From Magnetococcales bacterium (lineage in GTDB: Bacteria > Pseudomonadota > Magnetococcia > Magnetococcales > JADFYX01), in NCBI GenBank assembly GCA_002753565.1, contig PEAM01000035.1, positions 1-33,036 of the forward strand: a DNA stretch of 33,036 nt. Direction: 5' to 3'. Numbering within the stretch: the first letter of the stretch is position 1; the number at the start of each line of letters is the position of its first letter. Positions 1 to 8,340 of the stretch are shown here, in pieces. The position numbers were made by a program, and so were the translations under genes. A model generated the notes under the pieces. That model saw only the letters and a program-made list of their open reading frames with translations. It made no database searches and had not been told where the DNA came from.

Positions 1-199
1 GAGTGTTTTTTAAATAGATGAAGATAATAGCCCTTGTTATTGATATTGTGACTGTATCATAATGAATTTTACTCTTTTTATGCTTTCTTTTCCTATTATG
101 CGATACCTTTTCTCTTTTTGACGTTCTGGCTTTCTGTTCGTAGGGAGTATGTCAAAAAAAAGAACGGTATTCCCAATAGTGTGATAATCTGGAGGAACC

Positions 200-679
200 A
201 TGTCTTTACTGAAGTTTACAGCCGAAATTGTAAAATCCTATGTTTCTCGCAATGAAATTCCCCCTGAAGAGATTCCAGAGTTGTTGGTTAGTGTCCACCA
301 CTCTCTACAATCTTTGTCGGATATCTCCCCACTGCCATCCTCTTTAAGCCAGGAGGTGGAAGAGGCCGAGGAGGGGATTCTTCATGTGGTGGAAGAGGAA
401 GGAGAGATGCCGTTGGAGCCGGCTGTACCCATCTCTGAGGCGATTACGGAAGATGCGGTCATCTGTTTGATCTGTGGCAAATCCAATAAAGCCATTCGAG
501 GCCATCTATCCCGCACCCACGGTATGGACGTCAAGGAGTACCGGGAGAGGTTCGGCCTTCCCAGTGACTTTCTGATGGTTGCCCCCTCCTATTCGGCTCG
601 AAGGCGCAAACTGGCTATTGAGGCCGGTCTTGGCGAAAAATTGCAAGCCGGGCGCAAACGGAGTCGAAAGAGTAAGTAA
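200..679 (+). CDS. MucR/Ros-family zinc-finger transcriptional regulator
   Basis: This 159-residue protein ends in the MucR/Ros DNA-binding domain. A zinc site of the form C-x2-C-x9-H-x4-H starts at VICLICGK (about residue 90) and runs to the HLSRTH segment. It is followed by the conserved block with EYRERFGLP and the YSARRRKLA-like basic stretch. MucR/Ros proteins regulate surface polysaccharide, motility and cell-cycle genes in alphaproteobacteria and bind AT-rich DNA. The N-terminal half contains an acidic run (about residues 50-70, many Glu) that is longer than I expect for the family. The start has a good Shine-Dalgarno, GGAGG, 5 bases upstream. The gene stands alone and converges on the YdcF-like gene; its own targets cannot be seen. 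Family assignment is firm. Confidence 0.93.
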   Translation: MSLLKFTAEIVKSYVSRNEIPPEEIPELLVSVHHSLQSLSDISPLPSSLSQEVEEAEEGILHVVEEEGEMPLEPAVPISEAITEDAVICLICGKSNKAIRGHLSRTHGMDVKEYRERFGLPSDFLMVAPSYSARRRKLAIEAGLGEKLQAGRKRSRKSK

Positions 680-704
680 GATAGCGCGACTCTCTTTACC
701 CAGA

Positions 705-1511
705 TTACCAGACCGTGTCCATTCCATATCGCCACCTGTACCAGAAAATACCGATGTGTTCATGGAGGGCGATGGCTGTCTTTGTCAAGGCGTAGGGGTT
801 GGGTACCCACTCCAGCAGGTTGGTGTGGCCGGACGGTTTGGAAAACAGGGTGGGGGCCGGTATGATCTCGAGGGTCCCTGTTTTCTGGAAAGCCCACAAA
901 GCACGGGTAATGCTCTGTGAATGGGTTACCAGCAAGGCCCGCTCAATCCCCTCTCTTTTAAGAAGAAGCGAGCTGAATAGAGCGTTTTCATAGGTGTTCC
1001 TGCTCTTCTCTTCCACCCATTTAACCGGTACATTAAATTCTGTTTCCAAAACCCGCTTCATAATGGCCGCTTCAGAAACAGCCTCTTGGCTGGTTGCCCC
1101 CCCTGCGGTCAATAGGGGGAGTCCGGTTTGACGGTGCAGTTTGGCACCATAACGCGCCCGAGCCAGTCCTCCGGTATTCAAGGTATCTTCTCCATTATAT
1201 TCAGGAGCATTGGCATAGCGCCCATGACCGAGAATAATGATGGCTTGTGCCTGGGAGGCCTCAATCTGTTGGGTGGAGAGTGGTGGGTACAGGTCGGGCC
1301 GTTCCAGGGCAGAGGTGAGAAGATCGGCGGTGGTATTGATACTCATGGTATAGAATGTAACCAGAAGAAACCAGAGTAATACCGGTGTTTTGGAACGACG
1401 GCTCCCCTTCTGGAAAGCGTACCACTGTCGGATAGCCACCAAGAGCAGGAGGACGAGAATCCCGGGTGGGAGCAGAAGCCATTCGATGGTTCGGGTGAGT
1501 TGGATGGTCAC
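705..1511 (-). CDS. YdcF/ElyC/SanA-like DUF218 membrane protein
   Basis: The 268-residue product has two N-terminal membrane segments (about residues 8-28 and 42-58), then a DUF218 domain. Recognisable parts are AIIILGHGRYANAPE, the GGLARARYGA segment, LLTAGGATS, the VKWVEEKSRNTYENALFS block and the LLVTHSQSITRA strand. Family members such as E. coli ElyC and SanA affect envelope integrity and peptidoglycan precursor metabolism; the exact reaction is not settled. Translation starts with GTG directly after the xerC stop codon, so the two are probably co-transcribed and translationally coupled. No terminator is visible between this gene and the convergent mucR gene. Confidence 0.85.
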   Translation of the reverse strand: MTIQLTRTIEWLLLPPGILVLLLLVAIRQWYAFQKGSRRSKTPVLLWFLLVTFYTMSINTTADLLTSALERPDLYPPLSTQQIEASQAQAIIILGHGRYANAPEYNGEDTLNTGGLARARYGAKLHRQTGLPLLTAGGATSQEAVSEAAIMKRVLETEFNVPVKWVEEKSRNTYENALFSSLLLKREGIERALLVTHSQSITRALWAFQKTGTLEIIPAPTLFSKPSGHTNLLEWVPNPYALTKTAIALHEHIGIFWYRWRYGMDTVW

Positions 1512-2459
1512 TTACCGTCCTTTCTCTCTTCTGGCTCTGGGGTGGGCTGCGTCGTAGATTCGTGCCAGTCCAGCCTGGTCCAGATGGGTGTAACGTTGGG
1601 TTGTCGAGAGAGAGGCGTGGCCCAGCATCTCCTGGATGGCTCTGAGGTCGGCACCAGCCTGAAGAAGATGGGTGGCGAAGGCATGGCGTAGGGCGTGAGG
1701 GGTAACCTTCTCGGGTAGTCCCAACCATCGACGCCTATCCCGAACCAGCCGTTGAATCTGTCTGGGGTTGAGAGGGCGCTGTTTATCGGCCTGTTGGACA
1801 CCAATAAACAGGGGTGAGTCCATTCCATAGCTCCCCAGGGACTCTTTTCTACTTTTCAAGTAGAGCTGTATGGCCCGGATAGACTCACCACCCAGGGGGA
1901 TTACCCGCTCTTTATTGCCCTTTCCCAGCACCTTGGCCTCGTTCTCTCTCAGGTTGATATCTTGCAAAGCGAGCCCGCACAATTCACTAATGCGTAATCC
2001 AGACCCGTAGAGCAGCTCCAGAATGGCTCTGTCTCGCTTCAAGACCCAATCCGGTTCCCCTTTATGATGGGGGGCATGATGCTCCAGAAGGCGGACGGTA
2101 TCCTCTTCGGTTGGTGCTCTTGGCAATCTCTGTCCAACCTTTGGCGTGGAGACCAGGGCAGCAGGATTGTTTTTGACGATACCCTGACGCTCTAGAAAGC
2201 GAAACCAGGACCTTAAAGAGGCCATGCGACGTTGCATGGTGGTTTTTGAGAGGCCTAAGCGGTGACAGTTACCGAGAAAACCACGAATATCAGCCGGCTG
2301 AATCGTGGTTGCGGCGGTGAGGGTCAGGGGTGCGCCGTCCAGTTGCTTCCAGTAGTCGGAAAAGTGACTGAGATCATGCATGTAGGCAGAGACCGTATGG
2401 GGAGATTTGCTGATCATACTGTCACGAAAAGGGGTGAAAAGCTCTTCTGTTGGCACCAT
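1512..2459 (-). CDS. xerC: Tyrosine recombinase XerC
   Basis: The 315-residue protein has the N-terminal SAM-like core-binding domain and the C-terminal catalytic domain. All catalytic positions are visible: Arg in GSGLRISE, Lys in GKGNKERVIPL, the HALRHAFATHL box, His in LGHASLSTT and the nucleophile Tyr in TQRYTHL. XerC with XerD resolves chromosome dimers at dif near the terminus. The neighbour upstream is a DUF484 gene, as around xerC in many proteobacteria, which supports XerC over XerD. The ATG has GAGG 7-8 bases upstream. Length is close to the usual ~300 residues. No dif-like site was recognised in the window. Confidence 0.93.
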   Translation of the reverse strand: MVPTEELFTPFRDSMISKSPHTVSAYMHDLSHFSDYWKQLDGAPLTLTAATTIQPADIRGFLGNCHRLGLSKTTMQRRMASLRSWFRFLERQGIVKNNPAALVSTPKVGQRLPRAPTEEDTVRLLEHHAPHHKGEPDWVLKRDRAILELLYGSGLRISELCGLALQDINLRENEAKVLGKGNKERVIPLGGESIRAIQLYLKSRKESLGSYGMDSPLFIGVQQADKQRPLNPRQIQRLVRDRRRWLGLPEKVTPHALRHAFATHLLQAGADLRAIQEMLGHASLSTTQRYTHLDQAGLARIYDAAHPRARREKGR

Positions 2460-2573
2460 GTTTTATCCTCAACCTTGGGATCTGTCCTGAAAAAACCAGA
2501 AATCAACAGTACGATGGAATAAATGCATATACCGTACCGGAAAAAAGTTGATTGGAGGAGGAGGTGCGGCTTT

Positions 2574-3302
2574 TTAGTGGCTTTTATTGGCGAGACGATT
2601 TAAGCAGAGTCCCAATACATTGGCCAGATCTTGGAGAAGTTCTGTGGAGTCGCTGGGTAAAAAACGGCTGGGGGAGGGGTCTCCCAGGTTGAGTGCGCCG
2701 ATAAGCCGAGACTCTTTATGCTGGGGGTCTGGATGGCTGAAGAGGGGTATCAGGGCTTCTGAGCGGATTTTATCGGTATGGGGACCAAAAAAAAGCTGAC
2801 GGTTGTTCCCCTCCAAACCCACACGAATGGAGGGGGTTGGCGGTGTATTGAGGGTGGAGGAGAGTTCTGATTCGTCGACCAGAAACAGGCGGTCTTCTGG
2901 AAGCTCATCGGATTGGTTCTTGAAGAGATGGACTATTTTTTTTTCGGATCGGTTGATGGCGATGGTGATTCGACCGATGGAAAAATGTTTTTCTGGGGCG
3001 TAGGTGGCGGCCAGGAGAAAGTTTCTTGGTGTCTCGGCTGTGAGCAGTTTGATTTGAATGGCATGGAATGATTGATGAATCTCATCATTACGCTGAATAC
3101 GATCGAGGATGCCATCCAACCGCTCTTTGAGCTGCTCGTTCTGCTGTTGAAGCCGTTTGAGTTGCCCGGCCTCCAGGCTGAGAACCTTTCCTGAGGCTAG
3201 AATAGCTGCAGGGAGGAGATCGGGGTAGGTAGTGAAAAAATCCGGGTGATCTTTCAACCAGCTACAGACTTGATCTTCTTCCATTGTAAGGTCGGAATCC
3301 AT
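2574..3302 (-). CDS. DUF484 family protein (YigA-like)
   Basis: The 242-residue protein opens with the DUF484 signature, a short helical region (VCSWLKDHPDFF, then YPDLLPA) typical of the family. A coiled coil rich in Leu and Gln follows (about residues 45-70), then a GAF-like domain with the IGALNLGDPSPSRF segment near the C-terminus. The biochemical role of DUF484 proteins is unknown; they often lie beside xerC, as here. It is first of the leftward DUF484-xerC-ydcF group, with a 114-base gap before xerC. The ATG is preceded by a modest GAAGAG Shine-Dalgarno. It is divergent from the arsR-type gene. Confidence 0.87.
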   Translation of the reverse strand: MDSDLTMEEDQVCSWLKDHPDFFTTYPDLLPAAILASGKVLSLEAGQLKRLQQQNEQLKERLDGILDRIQRNDEIHQSFHAIQIKLLTAETPRNFLLAATYAPEKHFSIGRITIAINRSEKKIVHLFKNQSDELPEDRLFLVDESELSSTLNTPPTPSIRVGLEGNNRQLFFGPHTDKIRSEALIPLFSHPDPQHKESRLIGALNLGDPSPSRFLPSDSTELLQDLANVLGLCLNRLANKSH

Positions 3303-3359
3303 TGGAAACTCTTCGGTTTAGTGTAAGAAGTGGATTGATAATATTTATGTCTCAATTAG

Positions 3360-3403
3360 TTGACGTAAGTCCGAGCCTGGTCTATTATTAGTGGAAACTA
3401 ATA
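3360..3403 (+). promoter_or_regulatory. Sigma-70 promoter overlapped by a palindromic operator for the ArsR-type gene
   Basis: A -35 box TTGACG (3360-3365), a 17-base spacer and a -10 box TATTAT (3383-3388) form a good promoter. An inverted repeat TATTAGT-GGAA-ACTAATA (3386-3403) covers the end of the -10 box and the probable transcription start. ArsR-family repressors often bind AT-rich dyads at such positions, so negative autoregulation is the natural reading; the binding itself is inference. Confidence 0.65.
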
Positions 3404-3476
3404 TTGGGTGCGGCAGTCAAGATCATCAACCCGCTGATTATACCGCGATATGCTCCATAATGGGAAGGAAGTAACC

Positions 3477-3797
3477 GTGGCGGAAGATTTTAACGAGAAC
3501 AATATTGAAAAGGTGGCCCGCTGCATGAAGGCTCTTGCTCACCCTTTACGCTTGAAGGTTATTGTCGCTCTCAAGGAAAAAGAGTTGAGTGTTCAAGAGT
3601 TGGTCGAAGCGGTTGGCACAACCCAGTCAAATGTTTCTCAACATTTGACCATAATGCGGGATAAGAATATTCTCGATTCCAGGCGGGAGGCCAATCAGGT
3701 ATTTTATCGCGTGGGTGATTGCAAGGTGCTGGATCTGGTGGTATTAACCAAGTCCATTTTTTGTACGGCTCCCAGAGATAGAGATTCAGAGCTTTAA
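3477..3797 (+). CDS. ArsR/SmtB-family winged-helix repressor
   Basis: A small winged-helix protein: the ALAHPLRLKVIVAL helix, ELVEAVGTTQSNVSQHL recognition helix and a beta wing with EANQVFYRVGD are classic ArsR features. I start it at GTG 3477 (106 residues) because GGAAGG lies about 8 bases upstream; an ATG at 3450 in the same frame would add nine residues and lacks a clear ribosome site. Cysteines occur in VARCMKAL, VGDCKVLDL and SIFCTAP. The metal-binding ELCVCDL helix of classical ArsR/SmtB is absent, so a thiol or sulfur-species sensor is more likely than a metal sensor. The next gene is a rhodanese, as with BigR/SqrR-type sulfur sensors, but the cysteine positions do not obviously match those proteins. 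Confidence 0.88.
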   Translation: MAEDFNENNIEKVARCMKALAHPLRLKVIVALKEKELSVQELVEAVGTTQSNVSQHLTIMRDKNILDSRREANQVFYRVGDCKVLDLVVLTKSIFCTAPRDRDSEL

Positions 3798-3808
3798 TTT
3801 TTTAGTTA

Positions 3809-4240
3809 GTGGATGATGCAATAATGGCAGAATTGGCAGATAACAGCCTTCAATGGCTGGTTATGTTGATGTTTTTGGGGTTTATCCTGCGGGGGCACAT
3901 TTTTTCGCGGATTTTGGGTGTAGAAAAATTGACTGTCCACGAGTTGAACAGCAAACTCTCTTCTAAACCCCCGATCGTGTTGGTCGATGTGCGCACCCCC
4001 GCCGAGTTTGAGGCCGGTCATGCGGCGGCTGCCCTATCCATTCCCCTGTCGGAGTTGAAGCGGCGGGTTGATGAGGTGAAGCAGCTGGCTTCTCAGGGTG
4101 AAGTGGCGGTTGTCTGCCGCAGCGGTAGTCGCTCCCTGAACGGTTCGGTTGTTTTAAAACGGGCCGGTATTGAGCATGTCTATAATGTCGATGGTGGTAT
4201 GATTCAATGGCAGGGGCAGGGGTACCCTGTTAGAAAATGA
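3809..4240 (+). CDS. Membrane-anchored rhodanese-domain sulfurtransferase
   Basis: The product has one N-terminal membrane segment (about residues 14-30, LQWLVMLMFLGFIL) followed by a single rhodanese domain. Visible motifs are VLVDVRTPAEFEAGHA and the active-site loop VVCRSGSRS with the catalytic Cys. Rhodaneses transfer sulfane sulfur to thiols or carry persulfides. The start is GTG 3809 (143 residues) or ATG 3824 (138 residues); neither has a strong Shine-Dalgarno. It lies 11 bases after the ArsR-type gene, so both are probably transcribed from the promoter at 3360 and could serve sulfide or persulfide handling (inference). Confidence 0.88.
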   Translation: MDDAIMAELADNSLQWLVMLMFLGFILRGHIFSRILGVEKLTVHELNSKLSSKPPIVLVDVRTPAEFEAGHAAAALSIPLSELKRRVDEVKQLASQGEVAVVCRSGSRSLNGSVVLKRAGIEHVYNVDGGMIQWQGQGYPVRK

Positions 4241-4255
4241 GAGAGGAGGAGGGCG

Positions 4256-4984
4256 TTGGTTGAGTCTGGCTGCTCTCCCGATACGGCACAAAACAGGGAT
4301 CAAACGGGTCGTATTGAAGAGGAAATTAAACTTCATGCTGCCTCCCGAGAGGTCTTTACCCGCATTCAAAAAGAGCCACTTCCAGAAAACAGAGCTGTTG
4401 GAGCTTGGCAGCAGCAGCTTTTTCTTACCCGCTATTTTGACACTTCCGACCACCTTCTTCTCCAAAACCAAATAGCTCTACGTCTAAGATCTCTGGGCTC
4501 ATCCTCTTGCCAGCTGGGGTTAAAGGGGTTTGGCTCTGTCTGTGGTGGGGTGGCAAAACGACGAGAGTGGGAACAGTGCTTGACCCAACCCCCTGAGAGC
4601 TTCTATTCTGGGTTACATTATTCTCACCTGCTTGCCGGGCCGGTAAAAGATCAACTGCGGCGGATGTTCGCCTCGCCATTAGCAGAGGGAGATCTTTTTT
4701 TTCAGCCTCTGATGGAGACGGAGATCCACCGCCAGACCCGAGTGGTTGAACTGGAAAAAGGCAGCCGGGTCGAAATAGCCCTGGACTGGGGTGAAATTCG
4801 GGCTGCAGGCAAAGCGTGTACGGTATGTGAAGTGGAGGTGGAGCGCCTTGCGGGGCCATCATCACCCATGGCGGCGTTTGCCGGAGAGTTAGCCCAACGA
4901 TATGGGCTGAACGCTTCCAGCCACTCAAAATTTTCCCTGGGGTTGGATCTGTTGGGCATTGCTCTGCCTAAGAGGACGGATTAA
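4256..4984 (+). CDS. CYTH-domain (triphosphate tunnel) protein
   Basis: The 242-residue protein shows CYTH-superfamily marks: an N-terminal E-x-E-x-K motif in RIEEEIKLH, LTRYFDTSDHLL, the IALRLRS strand, LGLKGFG, and a later acidic strand CEVEVERL ending in SKFSLGLDLL. Such proteins bind triphosphate groups in a beta tunnel; bacterial relatives include the inorganic triphosphatase YgiF and thiamine triphosphatase-like enzymes. Substrate cannot be decided here. The C-terminal CHAD domain often found with this domain is absent. The start is TTG 4256, backed by GAGGAGG just upstream. It follows the rhodanese gene by 15 bases and may be in the same transcript. Confidence 0.8.
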   Translation: MVESGCSPDTAQNRDQTGRIEEEIKLHAASREVFTRIQKEPLPENRAVGAWQQQLFLTRYFDTSDHLLLQNQIALRLRSLGSSSCQLGLKGFGSVCGGVAKRREWEQCLTQPPESFYSGLHYSHLLAGPVKDQLRRMFASPLAEGDLFFQPLMETEIHRQTRVVELEKGSRVEIALDWGEIRAAGKACTVCEVEVERLAGPSSPMAAFAGELAQRYGLNASSHSKFSLGLDLLGIALPKRTD

Positions 4985-5034
4985 AACCGGATTTTTTTAG
5001 CACGGTTACTCTTATTATAAGTTAGGAGAAGAAC

Positions 5035-6414
5035 TTGCGATATATCAGCACCCGTGGCGGGGTCTCACCTGTCACCTTTTCTGAAGCGGTTATGATGGGG
5101 TTGGCAACCGATGGAGGGCTTCTCCTTCCGGATCGGATTCCCACGGTGGATGGGCAGACCCTGGCAAAGTGGTCTCAACTCTCTTTTCCCGATCTGGCCA
5201 AGGAGGTGATTGGCCTTTTTATGGAAGAGGATGATATTCCGGCCTCCGATCTGGCCAAGTTGGTGGATCGCTCCTTTGCCAGTTTCAGCCACCCGGAGGT
5301 TACGCCTGTGGTCAGCGTGGGGGATCGTTATATTCTGGAACTGTTCCATGGTCCGACCTTGGCTTTTAAAGATGTGGCTCTGCAGTTTTTAGGCAATCTG
5401 TTTGAGTATATCCTGGCTAAAAAAGGCGGCCAGTTGAATATTATCGGCGCCACCTCAGGGGATACGGGGTCTGCGGCTATTCATGGTGTTCGGGGTCGGG
5501 CTGGGATTAAAATTTTTATTCTCCACCCTCGGGGCCGGGTCTCTCCCATCCAGGAGAGGCAGATGACTACGGTGCAGGATGATAATGTCTATAATATCGC
5601 CATTGAGGGGACCTTTGATGATGGGCAGGCGATTGTTAAACAGCTCTTTAACGACCTTGACTTTAAAGAGAGCTATCAGTTGGGCGCGGTAAACTCGATT
5701 AACTGGGCAAGAATTCTTGCCCAAATTGTTTACTATTTTTACGCTTGGGGTCAGGTAGGTAAAAGTACGCTACAACCTGTCACTTTCTCTGTACCCACAG
5801 GTAATTTTGGGGATATTTTCGCCGGTTATATGGCTCATAGGATGGGATTGCCTGTTGAAAAGTTGCTGTTGGCAACCAACCGTAACGATATTTTATCCCG
5901 ATTTTTCAATACCGGAACCTACCAGGCTGGAGAAGTTTTCTCAACCATCAGCCCCTCCATGGATATCCAGGTCTCCTCCAACTTTGAGCGCTATCTCTAC
6001 TATCTTCTCGATGAGGATAGTGCCCAGGTTAAAGAGTTGATGGAGCAGTTTTCTCAAGAGGGATCTTTTGGGGTTTCCGATGCTGTTTTGGCCAAATCCA
6101 AGCCACTTATTTCTGCTCGAGCCATTAGCGAAAAGGAGACGAAAGAGACGATAAGTTCTGTTTATAAAAAGGATAACTATCTTCTGGACCCCCATACGGC
6201 TGTCGGTGTTTGTGCGGCAGAGGGGATCGTGGGGGCCATCTGTCTGGCGACGGCACATCCGGCAAAATTTGGTCAGGCTGTGATGGATGCAAGCGGTCAA
6301 GAGCCGGAACTGCCACTCCCATTACAAGGGGTGATGGAGCGTCCAACCCGCTGCCAGATTCTACCGGCCTCTTTTGACCATGTCCGCAACCATATTAAAA
6401 AAGTGTTGGATTGA
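5035..6414 (+). CDS. thrC: Threonine synthase
   Basis: The 459-residue protein begins MRYISTRGG and contains the PLP-lysine motif HGPTLAFKDVALQF (about residue 110) and the phosphate-binding GATSGDTGSAAIHG loop. It matches the longer threonine synthase class (E. coli and yeast type), which converts O-phospho-L-homoserine to L-threonine. Other family blocks are SVPTGNFGDI and LLDPHTAVGV. The start is TTG 5035 with TAGGAG 8-9 bases upstream; the reading frame matches the usual N-terminus. It is separated from the CYTH gene by 50 bases. Confidence 0.95.
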   Translation: MRYISTRGGVSPVTFSEAVMMGLATDGGLLLPDRIPTVDGQTLAKWSQLSFPDLAKEVIGLFMEEDDIPASDLAKLVDRSFASFSHPEVTPVVSVGDRYILELFHGPTLAFKDVALQFLGNLFEYILAKKGGQLNIIGATSGDTGSAAIHGVRGRAGIKIFILHPRGRVSPIQERQMTTVQDDNVYNIAIEGTFDDGQAIVKQLFNDLDFKESYQLGAVNSINWARILAQIVYYFYAWGQVGKSTLQPVTFSVPTGNFGDIFAGYMAHRMGLPVEKLLLATNRNDILSRFFNTGTYQAGEVFSTISPSMDIQVSSNFERYLYYLLDEDSAQVKELMEQFSQEGSFGVSDAVLAKSKPLISARAISEKETKETISSVYKKDNYLLDPHTAVGVCAAEGIVGAICLATAHPAKFGQAVMDASGQEPELPLPLQGVMERPTRCQILPASFDHVRNHIKKVLD

Positions 6415-6595
6415 TTCGGCTGTTTTGCCATCTCTCCAATGGTCTGAAGTCGGATTGTTTGGCGCAATAATTGCGACATCTTGTTTTGCACACCCGCTTC
6501 TTGGGAGGGGTGAGTTGAATTGTCGGACCGTCCTGACCACGCTATTGTGGCTCTGGTGTCGGCATTAAAACAGGAGGGCTTTTGCTGGTGGAACC

Positions 6596-7198
6596 ATGAG
6601 ACGTCGACATATCATAACGGTCGGAGCCACATTGTGGGTTTTATCCTTCCCTTTTTCCGCTTCTTGCGCGGTCTATTCCTATGTGGATGAACGGGGCATT
6701 GTTCATCTGACCGATCGTCCTACCGATCCTCGCTATCGGCTGCTCTCTGCAGCTGGAAAGGGGAAGCGGGGAGGGAAAAAGAGCGTTTCCACTTTGGGAG
6801 TGGCAGACCCTTTTCATTCGGTTATCTCCGATGCAGCACGTCGTCACGGCGTTCAAAGTGCCTTGATCAAGGCTGTCATCAAAGCTGAATCTGGTTTCAA
6901 CCCCATGGCTGTGTCACGAAAAGGGGCGGTGGGTCTGATGCAGTTGATGCCGGGAACGGCAAAGCGCTACGGGGTTTTGAATCGATTGGACCCGGTTGCC
7001 AATATCAACGGTGGGGCAAAGATGTTGCGAGAGTTGTTGACCCTGTACGATAACAATCTTCGTCTCTCTTTGGCGGCCTACAATGCCGGCTCCAGTGCGG
7101 TTAAAAAATATGGTAACGATGTGCCGCCCTATCCGGAAACCCGGCGTTATATATCCAAAGTACTTAAATTTTATCGAACCTATAAGAAATCCATGTGA
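6596..7198 (+). CDS. Exported lytic transglycosylase with DUF4124 and SLT domains
   Basis: The 200-residue protein has a signal peptide (about residues 1-25, cleavage near SCA-VYS), a short DUF4124 segment with YSYVDERGIVHLTDRP, then an SLT goose-lysozyme-like domain (about residues 75-185). The catalytic Glu is in KAVIKAESGFNP, and the family blocks AVGLMQLMPGTA and SLAAYNAGSSAVKKYG are intact. Such enzymes cleave the MurNAc-GlcNAc bond of periplasmic peptidoglycan, forming anhydro ends. ATG 6596 is preceded by GGTGGA. The two following genes also encode exported proteins and lie 30 and 11 bases apart. Confidence 0.92.
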   Translation: MRRRHIITVGATLWVLSFPFSASCAVYSYVDERGIVHLTDRPTDPRYRLLSAAGKGKRGGKKSVSTLGVADPFHSVISDAARRHGVQSALIKAVIKAESGFNPMAVSRKGAVGLMQLMPGTAKRYGVLNRLDPVANINGGAKMLRELLTLYDNNLRLSLAAYNAGSSAVKKYGNDVPPYPETRRYISKVLKFYRTYKKSM

Positions 7199-7228
7199 CT
7201 GGGTTAGGGAGTGGGAGGGGCGACAACC

Positions 7229-8329
7229 GTGTATTTCTCCAGATATAAACAGATTCTCTTGGGTGGGCTCTTTCTTTTCTGTGTGGGGGCCTTGCCTGCA
7301 CCTGCTGTGGTGCAGGCTGGAGAGCGACTGTTTAATGAAGATTTTGAGCGCCCCAACAGTGTGGTGGTCGGCAACGGCTGGCAGGAGATCCTCAGTGGAG
7401 GAGAGTGCCTGGATTTTGACCGGGCAACGGCACAGGTTCAGAATCGTACCCTGTTTTTTGAGGAAGAAGAGAAAAAGGCCGCGACCACAAAAAAAGGGGA
7501 TAATCCTCTGCAAAAAGAGATTGAACAAGAGTTGACCAGCACAGCAGAGCCAGGGGCTGTCAGCCCCATCTCACCGGAAGCTACTGCTGAGTTGCAAGAT
7601 GGACAGCTTTTTCTCCATTTCCAGGAGAACCAAGCCAGCCAGATGGTGCAGAGAGATATTGATAAGCGGGTTACCCATATCTCCTATCATTACACCCCTC
7701 TCTATGCCATGGGTGGGATGGATGATCGGGCTTGGTTGGGTATGCGGATTTTTTTCCTCGATCATAAAGACCGGATTTTGGGTGAAATCAGAAATTTCTA
7801 CTATAATGTTGTCTTTGATGAGCTTGAAAACAGCGACACCATCTACACCTCGGTTTCTCAAGGTCCCTTTGATGGAGCCATGCGCTATGCGGTTATCGAT
7901 GCCCAAAAAATCCTCGATGAAAGGCTGACAGGGGTTGACCCGGAGCGGGTGGCAAAAACCCGGTTATCCATCGAGATCTCTGCCAACTTATGTGGTTCAA
8001 CGGTTGAAGGGTATGTGGATAATATTGTCTCCACCTTAGCCGATGCCACCGGGCTGCACCGTTTTAATCAGGCAGAGATCCTGAAAATGACCCGCATGGG
8101 GGCCGATCTGTTTCAGAGTGATGCCGAAGGGTTTCCGGGCAATTGGATCGACGCGGTTACGGCAACATTTGGTCGTAAAAAGCTCTCTTTATGGCTTAAC
8201 GAGATTCCCAAAGAGACCCGATCCAATCCGGCTGCGATGGCTAAGTTGATGGGAGATCTCTACAATCTTGACGGCAAAAATGCCTTTGTGGTGGCGTATG
8301 GCGTCATGATTCTCCTCTATCATTTCTAG
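7229..8329 (+). CDS. Exported protein of unknown function
   Basis: I do not recognise this family. From GTG 7229 the product has 366 residues and a clear signal peptide (basic MYFSRYKQ, hydrophobic core, cleavage near VVQA-GERL). GTG 7211 is also in frame, but the GGGAGGGG stretch sits correctly as a ribosome site for 7229. The mature protein has an aspartate-rich opening (NEDFERPNSVVVG), an EEEEKKAA low-complexity stretch (about residues 75-95), and a beta-rich middle with HFQENQASQMVQRDI and WLGMRIFFL segments that could be a jelly-roll or concanavalin-like fold (inference). It sits between a lytic transglycosylase and another exported protein. Confidence 0.75.
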   Translation: MYFSRYKQILLGGLFLFCVGALPAPAVVQAGERLFNEDFERPNSVVVGNGWQEILSGGECLDFDRATAQVQNRTLFFEEEEKKAATTKKGDNPLQKEIEQELTSTAEPGAVSPISPEATAELQDGQLFLHFQENQASQMVQRDIDKRVTHISYHYTPLYAMGGMDDRAWLGMRIFFLDHKDRILGEIRNFYYNVVFDELENSDTIYTSVSQGPFDGAMRYAVIDAQKILDERLTGVDPERVAKTRLSIEISANLCGSTVEGYVDNIVSTLADATGLHRFNQAEILKMTRMGADLFQSDAEGFPGNWIDAVTATFGRKKLSLWLNEIPKETRSNPAAMAKLMGDLYNLDGKNAFVVAYGVMILLYHF

Positions 8330-8340
8330 CGATTTTTCTC

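Noticed and set aside
1-199. Promoter for mucR (TTGACG at 118)
   Set aside because: No acceptable -10 box occurs at normal spacing, so I do not list it as a feature.
6374-6568. 64-residue frame after thrC
   Set aside because: Starts inside thrC in another frame, with low-complexity product and no ribosome site.
6521-6690. Short TTG frame before the lytic transglycosylase
   Set aside because: Overlaps the signal peptide region of the real gene and resembles nothing known.
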